From Tritrichomonas musculus (lineage: Eukaryota > Parabasalia > Tritrichomonadida > Tritrichomonadidae), in assembly GCA_039105265.1 (NCBI GenBank), contig JAPFFF010000023.1, positions 1,364,001-1,428,000 of the forward strand: a stretch of DNA of 64,000 nucleotides. The letters are read 5' to 3'. The first letter of the stretch is position 1; the number at the start of each line of letters is the position of its first letter. Positions 8,992 to 19,378 of this stretch are shown here, in pieces. Made by a program: the position numbers and the translations under genes. The notes beneath the pieces were generated by a model that was not told where the DNA came from, did no database searches, and worked only from the letters and a program-made list of their open reading frames with translations.

Positions 8992-10785
8992 AAAACCCCC
9001 TGCATTTTTGTTTTTATGAAAAAAATATATTTTAATAATAAATTTGGAAATATATTCCAATGTGGAATAAAATATAATTTAGGACCATCTTTAATTACTG
9101 AACGAATAAAAAGATAAATATTATTATTTTTTACATAACATAAAAATCAATGTTCTCTCCTGCATGATTGATTTATATATGTGCTCCATATCATTATTTT
9201 CTTTCTAATGAAAGAAAAACGAAAAAAAATTATTATTATTATTATTAATACGATATAAGCTTATGGCCATGAAGTTTTTATGCGTTATATACTTATTAAA
9301 AAAATCATGAATGAATATTTTTTAATTTTATAATAATAATAGTTATTTTTTTATGATAAAATTGATGATTTATTGTTACAGAAATTCGTTATTTTTTATT
9401 TATAATAACGTACAAAAATACGTTTTTATATTCAAAAAAACACGTTTTTGACCACGCGAGGTCTCAATATTCTATGTGAATACGTTATAATTTGACATTT
9501 TTGAAAAATGAATATCCTAATATTTACTGAATAATATAATAATATTTATTTATATATGGCTTTATATAAGATTATTATAATATTTATTAGTTTTAATCTT
9601 CTTCAAAAAAAATAATTAAAGGATTTCCAAAAATTGCCCATTTTAAAAAATTCGTTATTATAATATTCGTTATTTTAAAAAATAACGAGCCAAAATACGT
9701 TTTTATATTCAAAAAAACACGTTTTTGACCACGCGAGGTCTCAATATTCTATGTAAATACGTTATTATTTGACATTTTTGAAAAAGGAATATCCTAATAT
9801 TTAGTGAATAATATAATAATATTTATTTATATATGACTTTATATAAGATTATTATAATATTTATTAGTTTTAATCTGCTTCAAAAAAAATAATTGAAGTG
9901 TCTCTAAAATATATAATTTAAAAAAATCGTTATTTTAAAATACGTTACCTTAGAAAATAACGAGCAAAAATACGTTTTTATATTCAAAAAAACACGTTTT
10001 TGACCACGCGAGGTCTCAATATTCTATATAAATACGTTAAAATTAATTATTTTTAAAAGATTAATATCTTAATATTTATATTTTATATGATTATTATTAT
10101 TATCAATATATGGTTTATAATATATATTATGATTTATTATGATATTATTAATATATCAATTATTATATTTAATCGAAATTTAAGTGATAATAAAAAACAT
10201 GTAACGTATAAAAATACGTTATTTATAAAACTATATTTTTGGTATTTGATTTTTTTTTTCATTATTTATTTATAAAAAATGGCAAAAAATAATTTCTTTA
10301 CAAAGATTATTAGTTTATTTGAAAAAAAATGGTTCAAAATCTATGAATTATCTATTTATGTAAATATGCAACAATAAAAGCTTCATTTTGTAAAAAAAAT
10401 AACCCATCTAATTTATAGTTGGGTATAAATCTTATTTAGATGAGAAAATAATACACACATTGATTAAAAAATAGAAATAAAAAAAATCATCATCACGTAA
10501 CTTCATACATATTTAAGTTGACCTTGTAAAAAATTATGGGTCTTATTTATCTAACAATTTAATTATGCTTTATCAGAAAAAAAAAAAATAAATCGTGTAT
10601 CATTTATATCGCTAATATTCCATAAATATTTTCGATTAGAATAAAACTTTATATAAATATAGAAGCTTTGTAAATATTCATTATAAGTTTGTTAATGAAA
10701 AATATCAATAAAATGATGGGATTCCATATAAATAAAAACTTTTATTCTCCCGATAAAAATTGTAAACGGTTTTGGTGGGGGTTTT
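8992..10785. mobile_element. 1.8-kb non-coding DNA transposon with 8-bp target duplication
   Basis: The insert begins AAAACCCCC and ends GGGGGTTTT, a 9-bp inverted end, and is bracketed by AAAAAACT on both sides (8984-8991, 10786-10793). It interrupts a coding frame exactly. No long frame lies inside; the interior is extremely AT-rich and includes three copies of a ~275-bp tandem repeat (9421-10060). An 8-bp duplication suggests a hAT-like or related cut-and-paste family, but the ends do not match the CA-G-G consensus of the 804-bp element at 5.9 kb, so the family is unassigned. Confidence 0.82.
9380..10065. repeat. ~275-bp tandem repeat, about 2.5 copies
   Basis: The block CGTTTTTATATTC...CACG followed by TTTTTGACCACGCGAGGTC starts at 9421, 9698 and 9973, giving periods of 277 and 275 bp. 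The GC-containing core ACCACGCGAGGTCTCAATAT is identical in all three, while the AT-rich linkers vary slightly. TACGT/ACGTA words surround the core. It lies inside the 1.8-kb transposon, so it is probably an internal array of that element. Confidence 0.92.
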
Positions 10786-11685
10786 AAAAAACTTCTAGAA
10801 GACATTTCATTTTTCATATCACATTTCCATGAATTACGAGAAGAATTTTTAAGTAAGATCAAAGAAGTGAATTTCGACATCGATCTTTGTGTCATTGATG
10901 AAGTGTTGAGAGATCGGAACCTTGAGCTGGAGACAGAAGACGAGCTTTTTGAATTTGTCAGCGATCTCTACGAACGTGATGAGAAGTATTCAATTCTTTA
11001 CGAATACGTTGAATTCGTCAATGTCAGCGGTCCGTGCATGAAAAAGTTCGTTGACAACTTTGATTTCAATGATCTTGACATTAGAACGTGGTCATCAATT
11101 ACCAATCGCCTTGTGCAAGAAATCAAAAAAGACGAATCGTTTAAAAGCAGGCACGAGTATCTGTCTCCTCCACTCTTGATTAAAATTGAACCGAAAAACA
11201 ATGAATTTGACGGTATTTTTAACTATCTTCAAACGCACGGAAACATCAAGAATGAACTCGACATCACCTTTTCATCATCGACTGGAAATGATCCATTTGG
11301 TCTACTTCAGTATGACGACAAGGAAGAATGGTTCGAAACAGGTGATTCAAAAAATTCTTGGATTTGCTTTGAATTCAAGAATCACCAAGTAATTCCGTCA
11401 GATTACATCATCAGGTCTTACAAAGGTGGCGAAGCTAACAATCATCCAAAAGCATGGAAAATTGAAGGCTCTACAGACAAGCAAAAGTGGATTCCACTTG
11501 ATTCACAAACGAACAACGACGAATTTAAAAAAGGAGCGAGTCGTGTCCATTTGTTCCATATTTCAAACAACGAACACAATAACGAACCATTCAAATATCT
11601 CCGACTTCAACAAACAGGACAAAACTGGGATAATAATCATCGCTTACTGCTGAATTCGATTGAATTCTATGGTAAAATTATTTGA

Positions 11686-12189
11686 CATTGATATGATAAA
11701 AATAAACTTATATATAAATAAAAGTTTACCCATATCTTTACCGACTTTGAGTTTTTATTTTTTTTGAAAGAAAATTGAATATTCTGAATATTATTTAAAA
11801 AGTTATATCATCAAACATAGAATTTTATTCAAAACAACATTCTTACTATGCAACCTTTTCTAATAAATATATATTACATTTATATAAAATACTTTAAATC
11901 TCAAATATTTTTAGTTATCAATATCATTTAGAATCAATCATATCATATTATATTTTTTGGTCATCCGACCAAATAAGCTATTAATATGATTAATTTTTTT
12001 TTGCTTATCGATATTAATTAATATATTTTTTAAAACAAAAGTTCCATATAATCCTGCCCCTTAAAACAATAGCGACCAAATAAAAACACAATTTTAAAAT
12101 TTTTACCGAAGTATGGGCAAAAATTCTTCCGTTTCTCATTGAAAAAGTAAATCATCATACAAAACTTTAATGATGAACATTTTTAATTT
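11686..12189. other. Intergenic interval
   Basis: Roughly 500 bp of AT-rich DNA between the F5/8C gene and the ArfGAP gene. I see no gene or repeat. The last 60 bases before the ArfGAP ATG contain TCATCAT and TTAATGATGAAC, possible but unproven initiator-type sequence. Confidence 0.5.
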
Positions 12190-13296
12190 ATGTCTCTCTT
12201 GCAAAAACAGCAACAAAAGATTCTTCGCACTTTAATGCGAATTCCAAGCAATAAAAAATGCGCTGACTGTGGCGAGCAATGTGCGGTTAATGTTGACACA
12301 ACGCATGGCATTTTTGTTTGTTCAAGTTGTGCTGGCTTTCATAGGGAATTTGGTGATAGAATAAAGAGTGTCTCGATGGCAAATTTCACTCAAGATGAAA
12401 TCGCTCTTCTTCAAAAACAAACGAATGATGATTTCAACAATGTTTTCATGGCAAAGTGGAATTCAAAGGAAACTCCTCTTCCTTTAAATGCAGATGATTA
12501 TACAAAGAGATCCTTCATGAAGGCCAAATATGTTCAAAAGAAGTGGTTCTCTAAGAAAGAAAGCCAAAATCAATCACAACAAACAAAGCCGATACAAAAT
12601 CAATCAAGTTCAGCACTTCAAACACAAAAGAATCCATTTCAATTAAATACAAATATGAAGCAAAACCAGCAGCAAGAACAATTAATTCAATTTGAAAATC
12701 AACAAAGCTCAAATCATTCAAATCAAGATCAATTAATTCAATTTGAAAGTTCAACAAAGCAGCCAAATCAAATGATTCAATATCAAATGCAACCAAAACA
12801 AAATCAATCAAATCCATTTCAAAATCAAAACGTGAAAAAACAGGAGCAGCCATTTGATTTGATTGATTTGAATTTTGATCAACAAGTATCAAACAAGAAA
12901 AATGATGAAAATCATCAGGAGGACGATCAATTCTTGTCTAGGCAAAAATTGAAAGATCTTGTTGAAAACATGAATGCGCCATCATCATCTTCACAAAATA
13001 ATGACGCTTTTCAAGGCTTTAGAAATAATACAAATAATGGAAGCATGAATTATCATTATAGTAATTATAATAACACATGGAATGCAAATCGTCAAGCTGC
13101 AATTTACAAGTTTGGGGGATTTGGAGGAGATTCAATGAATGTACTAACAAAAACAGGTGGTTTTGGCGGAGATTCTATGCAACCATTTCCAAAAAATAAT
13201 GGTTTGAATTATAATCTTAATAACAACAATAGAAACTTTGGAAACTTTAATCGGCCAAATAATACTTCAAAATTATTTCATCCAACTAATTATTAA
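12190..13296 (+). CDS. ArfGAP-domain protein with Gln/Asn-rich FG-type tail
   Basis: The 368-residue protein starts at an ATG and carries a complete ArfGAP zinc finger: Cys24, Cys27, Cys44, Cys47 (CX2CX16CX2C) followed by the arginine finger Arg52 in FHREFG. It should stimulate GTP hydrolysis by Arf-type GTPases and so act in vesicle budding and coat release. Residues 115-290 are Gln/Asn/Ser-rich with recurrent LIQFE and QNQ motifs, then a hydrophobic patch (FDLIDLNFD) like an endocytic adaptor-binding motif. Near the C-terminus GGFGGDSM occurs twice. The FG-type tail resembles the AGFG/Hrb or SMAP class of ArfGAPs, whose tails bind clathrin or EH-domain proteins; that subtype is inferred. 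No intron is visible. Confidence 0.9.
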   Translation: MSLLQKQQQKILRTLMRIPSNKKCADCGEQCAVNVDTTHGIFVCSSCAGFHREFGDRIKSVSMANFTQDEIALLQKQTNDDFNNVFMAKWNSKETPLPLNADDYTKRSFMKAKYVQKKWFSKKESQNQSQQTKPIQNQSSSALQTQKNPFQLNTNMKQNQQQEQLIQFENQQSSNHSNQDQLIQFESSTKQPNQMIQYQMQPKQNQSNPFQNQNVKKQEQPFDLIDLNFDQQVSNKKNDENHQEDDQFLSRQKLKDLVENMNAPSSSSQNNDAFQGFRNNTNNGSMNYHYSNYNNTWNANRQAAIYKFGGFGGDSMNVLTKTGGFGGDSMQPFPKNNGLNYNLNNNNRNFGNFNRPNNTSKLFHPTNY

Positions 13297-13892
13297 AAAT
13301 ATAGTGGAGGTGATTTATATGAAGGCGGCTGATCTTTAGTTATATAACCTATCTCATTAAAAATAAAATTTATCACAAATAATTATTTTTTTCTTTTTGA
13401 ATGTATTGACGATTGAAAAATTTAGAATTGATCAATTAGAATTGATTTATTAACTATTTAAATCGGAAATGTTTAAAGAATTTAATTAACTGCTTAAATG
13501 AAATAATAATTTTGAAACAATGAGAAATATTATATCATAGTAATTTTATTATTATTATCATTTGAAAGTATAAATACAGCATTTATTGTTGAATAAGCAA
13601 ATTTAATGAGTCTAATATCGATTTAAAAAGAAATGACAATATTTAAAATGATTGGAATATTATTTGAGAATTTTAAAGTTTTATACAAAAAAAAAAATCA
13701 ATATTTGAAGTATTTACATCTTTAAATAACGTAAATTAATCAAAATGTCAATGATAAATTGTTCATGAAAATAATAAAAATATATAAAAAGAATTTATGA
13801 TTGTTATTTAAATATAAATTGTGTATAGTAACAAATATTTAATAAAATAACGATAATATGGAGTATTTATGAAGATAACAGATTAATTTGTC
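13297..13892. other. Intergenic interval
   Basis: About 600 bp between the convergent ArfGAP and 134-residue genes, strongly AT-rich, with only short ATs and TAATAAT runs. No gene or structured repeat is apparent. Confidence 0.5.
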
Positions 13893-14297
13893 TTATGGAT
13901 GAACAGAATTCTTTAATTGGCTAATATCATTAGCAATACTATCGTAATAATCTTTGAATTGATAGTGGCTAAGCATGTTAATTTCTTCGTATTGCTTGTT
14001 AAATGTTAGCTCATATTCTTCAAGGATAGCAGAAACAGTGGGCGACGAATCCTTATTGGAAATTTCTGTTAACGCTGTGCTAAAACTATTTTTCCACGCC
14101 TCTATATTTTCGTAATGATTGTATAATAGGTTTTCTTTGATATCGTTGAATGGAGTTCCATCAACTATATTGTTTATTTTCGGGATTGTACGATATGAGA
14201 GGATTTTATCCATCAAGCTAATTGCCATTCCTTTCAAAGCAGGAGAAAATTCGCCTGATTTTGGTACATCTGATAAAACCTTTTCTTGATGAGACAT
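13893..14297 (-). CDS. Small helical protein of unknown function
   Basis: A 134-residue frame with a good ATG (MSHQEKVLSDVPKSG). It is soluble, mostly helical, with a central stretch NNIVDGTPFNDIKENLLYN followed by ENIEAWKNSFSTAL and a Tyr-rich end. The PVD-like / Asn-rich spacing faintly recalls a bromodomain ZA loop and helix, but I cannot support it. No signal peptide or membrane segment. It sits 130 bp from the PME-1 stop on the same strand, each with its own short intergenic region. Composition is like the neighbouring housekeeping genes, so I consider it real. Confidence 0.6.
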   Translation of the reverse strand: MSHQEKVLSDVPKSGEFSPALKGMAISLMDKILSYRTIPKINNIVDGTPFNDIKENLLYNHYENIEAWKNSFSTALTEISNKDSSPTVSAILEEYELTFNKQYEEINMLSHYQFKDYYDSIANDISQLKNSVHP

Positions 14298-14429
14298 TTG
14301 TCCGTTTATTATTAAATAAAATCAAACAAAACTTTTTCAATTATCTTATATAAAAAAATCAATTGGATAGAAATAAAAATATTTTTATTTCAATTCACTT
14401 TTAAAATTTTTAAAAGGAACAATAATTAT

Positions 14430-15302
14430 TTATTTCCAAAATGGAACAGCAGTTATACGTTCTATGAAATTTTTAACAATTTCTGCAATACAGTCAGGCC
14501 TATCCTCGTGCATGCAGTGGCTAGTGCCGTGAACAATTTCAAGTTGGAATTTTCCTTGCATATGAGCGATTGTAAATGGTGTATCGAGTCGATCAATGTT
14601 GGGCAAAATGATAATTTTGTAACTAGGAGCTTTGATAAATAAATCAGCGAATCCTTTGAACCATTCAATCCAATAAGGTTCTGATGGAAGTAAATCTGTA
14701 ATCCAAACGTAGGAACCATCTTTTAATGCGACTCTTCCTTGAGTTGAAACAGCTGAGCTTTCTTCATTACTCATTTCACCACTAGTTGCGACAAATCGGA
14801 TTGCTTCTTTTGGTGTTTTGAATGATTGAGGGCGCGAGGTGACAATATGTCTCATTCCTGGCATAGCAGCAATGGCAATTCCTTCGATTGTATCGATAAC
14901 GAAAAGGCCTGATGGTTTAAGCTTATATGCTGCACGTGTAGCAATTGATCCACCTAAAGAATGGCCAAGTAAAAGAAGTTTATGTCCTTGGGGTAAGATT
15001 GAATGTGCTATTGCGACAACATCGTCTGCGAGATTTGTGATTGATAAATCTTTTGCTGGATCGCCTGGAGTTTCACCGTGGCATTTCAAATCGGGAGCTA
15101 CAACACGACAAATTCCACGTAGTTGTTTTGCGAGTAAGCTGAATGATAGGCCGCTATGTCCTGCTCCATGAACACATAATAAAGTAAATTGAAGATCTTC
15201 TTCGGTTGAATATACATTAAAAGTCCCTCTATCTTCGCATTTAATTTTCTCTTTTTTATCCCAGTAAGTATTCCAAGGAACAAAATTTTGATCTCTACTC
15301 AT
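14430..15302 (-). CDS. PPME1: Protein phosphatase methylesterase 1 (PME-1 family alpha/beta hydrolase)
   Basis: PME-1 removes the methyl ester from the C-terminal Leu of the PP2A catalytic subunit, opposing the LCMT methyltransferase. The 290-residue protein has the alpha/beta-hydrolase core with the oxyanion motif VHGAGHSG (44-51), the nucleophile elbow GHSLGGS with Ser115, the acid Asp137 in VIDTIEG and His265 in the CMHEDRPD motif. The VIDTIEG and MHEDRPD stretches and the Pro/Trp-containing substrate region (PSEPYWIEWFKGF) are diagnostic for PME-1 rather than general lipases. Length is shorter than the human protein (386), lacking its disordered inserts. Cytosolic; no leader. The ATG lies 190 bp downstream of the next gene's stop. 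Confidence 0.93.
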   Translation of the reverse strand: MSRDQNFVPWNTYWDKKEKIKCEDRGTFNVYSTEEDLQFTLLCVHGAGHSGLSFSLLAKQLRGICRVVAPDLKCHGETPGDPAKDLSITNLADDVVAIAHSILPQGHKLLLLGHSLGGSIATRAAYKLKPSGLFVIDTIEGIAIAAMPGMRHIVTSRPQSFKTPKEAIRFVATSGEMSNEESSAVSTQGRVALKDGSYVWITDLLPSEPYWIEWFKGFADLFIKAPSYKIIILPNIDRLDTPFTIAHMQGKFQLEIVHGTSHCMHEDRPDCIAEIVKNFIERITAVPFWK

Positions 15303-15490
15303 TATTTTATATAAAAATTATAATTCAAATATTTCACCTTTATATAAAATGAATTTGTAAAGTATTCAATCTTGAAAAACACAAAAAAATATTTTATCTT
15401 AAAAATAAATTTGTTTTTTATAAAAATATTTTTTAATATTTAAATGAATCTAAATAATATTTATAAAATAATATAATATAAAATAAAATA

Positions 15491-17545
15491 TTAATATTCC
15501 AAATGAAAAGTATATAAAGGCTTCTTTTTCTTTGGTCTGTTTTTTTTCTTCTCCTCAACATCTTTAAAAGTGTCCTTTCCCTCAATGAACTTAAACAAAA
15601 AATATTGTTCAAATTCCATTATTTTCTGGTAATAAGACTTATTTTCAATGCTTTCAATAATTTGCAGAACATTCATTGAATTTGCATCGACCACATTTTT
15701 CACTTGTTCATGACTATTTTTCATCAAGTATGAAAAATTGAATGCCTTATTCAATTCAGGACTTTCAGCAAGAGCAATTTTATTCAAAGATCCCATAATC
15801 GTGTAATTAATGACGCCATGACTTGACATCCAGCCACCATAGCCGAAGAGCAAACTTCTTCCAGCGTAAGAAGCGGAAGGTGCCATTACTTCAGTCATTG
15901 TTTGGTAGAACACGCTGTCTACTGGAGTGTTCTCAGCAATCCATTTCCCAGCCTGCTCGTCAGCAAGCGAATAAAGTGGAGCATTGAAACCTTCGTAAGT
16001 GACCAAATTCAAGATGCCGGAAGCAATTGATGCAATGAACAATATGAGAAGCGACACGTCGATGAATTTTGAGCGCGATTTATACAATATTCTAGTGAAA
16101 AATTGTGAGACAAAGCCGATAGCTATCGGCATCCAACCGTCTTGGAAAACTTTACAATTGTCAAGTTCCCACGGTTGAAACATGATCGTCGAACCGACCA
16201 TAAACACAGTCAAACTTGCCAAATAGATTCGAATTTGTTTCACACTGGCCGTTGCAAAACCGAATACTAACGATATCAACCCAAAGGGACCCAAAGACTT
16301 CCACCAAAGTTTAAGAAATGCAAACGGCGGTTTGACGTAATTTTTGTCTTTCCAAATTGGCTTAAAAGTGAGGAAATCTTGATTACTGACAGTTCTTTCG
16401 AAGAACGGCAGACACAAAGGAAATGCGATGGCATTTGCGACGATACCGAAAATTGACCAACAGAAAATGGCCTTAAAGATCAAATTCGTGCATTCAAAAT
16501 TGAATGAAATTTGAGAATTTTCAATTTTTATTTTCAATGGAAAAGGAAACGTAAAGAATGCCAATGCTAATGAAAACACAGCAAGTGATACATACGCATG
16601 TGCTTGTGTTTGTGGCGTTATTCCAACCGCCAAAGCACTCAACAAGAAGAATCTCCACTCAAATTTTTCAATCCCTGTAATTAACGATGAAATTGCTGTG
16701 TAACATAATGGAAGCGCAAAAGTGGCGCATCGTTGCGGATGGAAGATGTGCGTCAATGATTGAAACCAGAAGGCTTTTGAATTATTAAAAAACTCATGAA
16801 TGTAATTCGAACTACTTCCTAACGGCGCCAAACCGTAATCAAAAACTTCAAGAAATCCGAGTCCGCCACTGAAGGCCCACAAAGGCAGAGATATCAGAGC
16901 AGCAAAAGAGTCAGATGTGTAGAGCATTGTGAGGGAGTAGATGATGAAGACAAAGGAGATGCCGTTTAAAAGTGCCGGCCATCGAAAAGCGGTTGGAAAA
17001 TTGACACCACAAGAAGAGTATAAAAAAGCTGAGTAAAAATTGACTAGAACAGGATATGAAAGTTTCGTGCCTGCTGACATTGGCGTTAAAATGCCAAATA
17101 ATGAGCTCCTATTGACGTTGCATCCAATGGCAAATGACGAGACAAGTTCTGTATGAAATGAAAAATCACTGTAGGCGGCTCCTCGTGTATAGCGGCCTTC
17201 ATTGAAGTAAATAAGACAAAGACGATAAAATATAAAGGTCATAAATAATAATAGTAAAAAAAGTTCGTAAACTTTCATTCGAATTTTGAGTGATGGATGA
17301 ACATATCGTTGATTGTAAAGATGTAGTAAAAATGAAAATAATGAAAAAGATATGATAACAATGATCCCTTGTTTAAAACCCCATGGAATATAGTATTGTA
17401 GAATAAAAACAAAAAGACTTTGATACATCATGCCAAATGGAATCCCAGAAAAAAATCGGAGTAAAAAATTCCATCTATTTCGCGCAAGAGCTGTAATAAC
17501 TTCATACCCACTCCAGCATGCACATGCTAGAGTTGGAGCTATCAT
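15491..17545 (-). CDS. Polytopic membrane protein, GT-C glycosyltransferase-like
   Basis: The 684-residue protein starts at ATG and has about 12 hydrophobic helices. An early luminal-type loop after helix 3 carries YSDFSFHTELVSSF, resembling the acidic loop-1 motif of GT-C enzymes. A soluble C-terminal third contains EQAGKWIAENTPVDSVF, ASYAGRSLLFGYGGW and MSSHGV; the order 'W-I-x-E-N-T-P ... GR ... GY-GW ... SHG' is typical of GT39/GT-C-like sugar transferases that use dolichyl-phosphate sugars. It ends with a lysine-rich KKKNRPKKKKP tail. Substrate cannot be read from the sequence; a role in ER glycan or glycolipid assembly is inferred. A multi-pass transporter-like membrane protein is the alternative. 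Confidence 0.68.
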   Translation of the reverse strand: MIAPTLACACWSGYEVITALARNRWNFLLRFFSGIPFGMMYQSLFVFILQYYIPWGFKQGIIVIISFSLFSFLLHLYNQRYVHPSLKIRMKVYELFLLLLFMTFIFYRLCLIYFNEGRYTRGAAYSDFSFHTELVSSFAIGCNVNRSSLFGILTPMSAGTKLSYPVLVNFYSAFLYSSCGVNFPTAFRWPALLNGISFVFIIYSLTMLYTSDSFAALISLPLWAFSGGLGFLEVFDYGLAPLGSSSNYIHEFFNNSKAFWFQSLTHIFHPQRCATFALPLCYTAISSLITGIEKFEWRFFLLSALAVGITPQTQAHAYVSLAVFSLALAFFTFPFPLKIKIENSQISFNFECTNLIFKAIFCWSIFGIVANAIAFPLCLPFFERTVSNQDFLTFKPIWKDKNYVKPPFAFLKLWWKSLGPFGLISLVFGFATASVKQIRIYLASLTVFMVGSTIMFQPWELDNCKVFQDGWMPIAIGFVSQFFTRILYKSRSKFIDVSLLILFIASIASGILNLVTYEGFNAPLYSLADEQAGKWIAENTPVDSVFYQTMTEVMAPSASYAGRSLLFGYGGWMSSHGVINYTIMGSLNKIALAESPELNKAFNFSYLMKNSHEQVKNVVDANSMNVLQIIESIENKSYYQKIMEFEQYFLFKFIEGKDTFKDVEEKKKNRPKKKKPLYTFHLEY

Positions 17546-17766
17546 TGATCCTGGAAATTGACAAGAATATGGTTATAATTTTTTCATCTTATATAAACGG
17601 TTGGTAATGAACATTGATGATATCTTGTTCCCATATAGATAAAAAATAGATATATATTTAAATTTAGATTTATTTATAATAAAAAAGATTACCAAATATT
17701 TAATTCTTTCATTTTTTAATAAATACTCTTTGAAAAAAAATATATTATATTCGACCAAATATAAAT

Positions 17767-19175
17767 GGAATTTTTTTCATTTCGAATCATGATGAATAAT
17801 GATTTCTTAAGTGCAGCTTACAAAAGGGGATCTTGAATCAGTTCGCCAACTTCTTGCAAGTAAGAAAATTGATATCAACTGTCAAAACATTTTATACAAT
17901 TCGAAATCAATTTTGTTTTAATAATAGAAGTTGTTGATCTTTTATCAAAAGAACCGATCAAGTCAAGCAAAACAAGAATTAAAAGAAAGCGCTCCAGTTG
18001 CAAAGAAACAAGCCAATGCATCACCTGGCATCAAAGTCCAAGAACAAGAAGATAAAAGCTGTCATTTAAAAGATGAAAACATTGAGTTGAAGGGTGAATG
18101 TGTTAAGTTAAAAGATGACAAAAGTCATCTTGAAGATGTAAGCCTTAAGTTAAAGAATGAAAGTGTTAAGCTTAAAAATGAAAACGAGAAATTAAAGGAT
18201 GAAAGCAAGAGGCTAAAAGAAAAGGTCATTCAAAACAAAGACGAAAAAAAAAGCAGCCAAAAGAAGAAAGCGGTCAGCAAAATGGTGAAAGCGCCAGGCT
18301 GAAAGATTATCTCTTTGCATTGAAGGATGATTCACATGGACTTGAATTCTTCAATTTTAGTGACTACACAGTGAAGTCAGTGGTCGGCGAAGGTGGAACA
18401 TCGAGCGTCAAACTTGTCGTCAAGAATGAAGAATACGCGATGAAGGAGCTGAAGGACTCAGACCACAGGTCGGTGCAGCGATTCCTTGGCGAAGGCGAAG
18501 TAATGTTCATTCTGCGTCATCCGTGCATTTTGGGAATCATTGCAGCGAATCTTGGTGACAAAAACTATACGCATTCATTGGTCCTTTCTCTTGAGCCAAC
18601 ATCGCTTGAATCAGCGATTGATAAGAACAATCTTGACGACTTAAACGGCCGTGGAAGGTGCATGTACATGCACCGAACATTTTACTGAGCAAAGATGGCA
18701 ACGTACGAATCAGCGATTCCGGCCTTGCGAAGGAAAGTATTGAAGCATCGCAAGCAAAGGGAGTTGGAACACTCAGATTCATGGCACCTGAACTTTTGGC
18801 TGCAGTAGAAGACGACGATAGCGCACACTACACGAACAAGGTCGATGTGTACGCATTCGGCACCACTCTTGCATACGTCGTTTCAGGAAGCTATCTATAG
18901 TTCAATCTGAAAAATGCAGCAATTGGAGTCCTTCCTCCTTTGCCAAAAACAATTGTGAACTGGGTCCATAAACTGATTGTCAGCTGCCTGTCGTTAGATG
19001 CAGGAAACTGTCTTCATTTGATGAAATCTTTGAAACACTGAAGGCAAACAATTACGTTTTATTCGGTGAAAGCAAAGGCAAGAAGCTTACAAGCAAGCAG
19101 GCAAACATGAAGAAAGAAATTGATGCACTCGTGCTGAAGATTGAAGCCTACGAATTCCAGCATCAAAATAACTAA
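17767..19175 (+). pseudogene. Decayed ankyrin / coiled-coil / protein kinase gene
   Basis: The segment encodes, in shifting frames, an ankyrin unit (KGDLESVRQLLASKKIDINCQN, near 17824-17890), a coiled coil of eight 7-residue LKDENIE/LKNESVK-type repeats (18063-18225), a kinase N-lobe with glycine loop GEGGTSSV and AMKELKD lysine (18384-18455), then an activation segment with [11 protein letters not shown] (18756-18790) and a C-terminal tail ending at 19173-19175. The run of nine A's at about 18243-18251 coincides with one frame change. The catalytic-loop HRD region has been deleted at about 18650-18680, DFG reads DSG, a stop splits the C-lobe at 18898-18900 and another frame change follows near 19000. 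It is a dead copy of a trichomonad ankyrin-kinase. Confidence 0.83.
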
Positions 19176-19378
19176 TTAACTAAACAATATCTATCTTATA
19201 TATTTTCTTTTTATTTATCTAAATAGTCTAAAAATAAATAAACTTTTGAAATTTTGAATATCATTTAATTTTGAAGAGAAAGAGTTATTGACAAATAATT
19301 AAATAATAAAAAGCAAAAAAAAGATACATTAAATTTAGTTTTTTTTAGTTATTTGCTAAGCTTCTCATTTGCTTAAAC

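Larger units (their letters stand above)
8657..11685 (+). pseudogene. BTB-like plus F5/8C protein gene split by a transposon
   Basis: The left part (8657-8991) encodes the N-terminal module common in trichomonads (AADLLSTKISKIHLSDPT, FNKIIKLINFE, YITEIIETLEI), BTB-like by pattern. The right part (10794-11685) continues with a BACK-like helical region (ISFFISHFHELREEF, CVIDEVLRDRNL, LYERDEKYSILYEYVE) and ends in an F5/8C discoidin domain (FEFKNHQVIPSDYIIRS, AWKIEGSTDKQKWIPLD, YLRLQQTGQNW, LNSIEFYGK). The transposon at 8992-10785 with its AAAAAACT duplication separates them; both flanks are in one phase across the duplicated 8 bp. ATG 8657 is the first in frame, but coding-like sequence (FQNYQKDFTF) extends a little upstream, so the true start may be lost. 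The right half stays open for 297 codons, suggesting a recent insertion. Confidence 0.82.

Noticed and set aside
10087-10275. Plus-strand 62-codon frame rich in Ile/Tyr
   Set aside because: It lies in the AT-rich interior of the 1.8-kb transposon and has no protein-like features.
13893-14297. Bromodomain assignment for the 134-residue protein
   Set aside because: Only a faint similarity of spacing; the acetyl-lysine-binding Asn context and Pro-Val-Asp motif cannot be placed convincingly.
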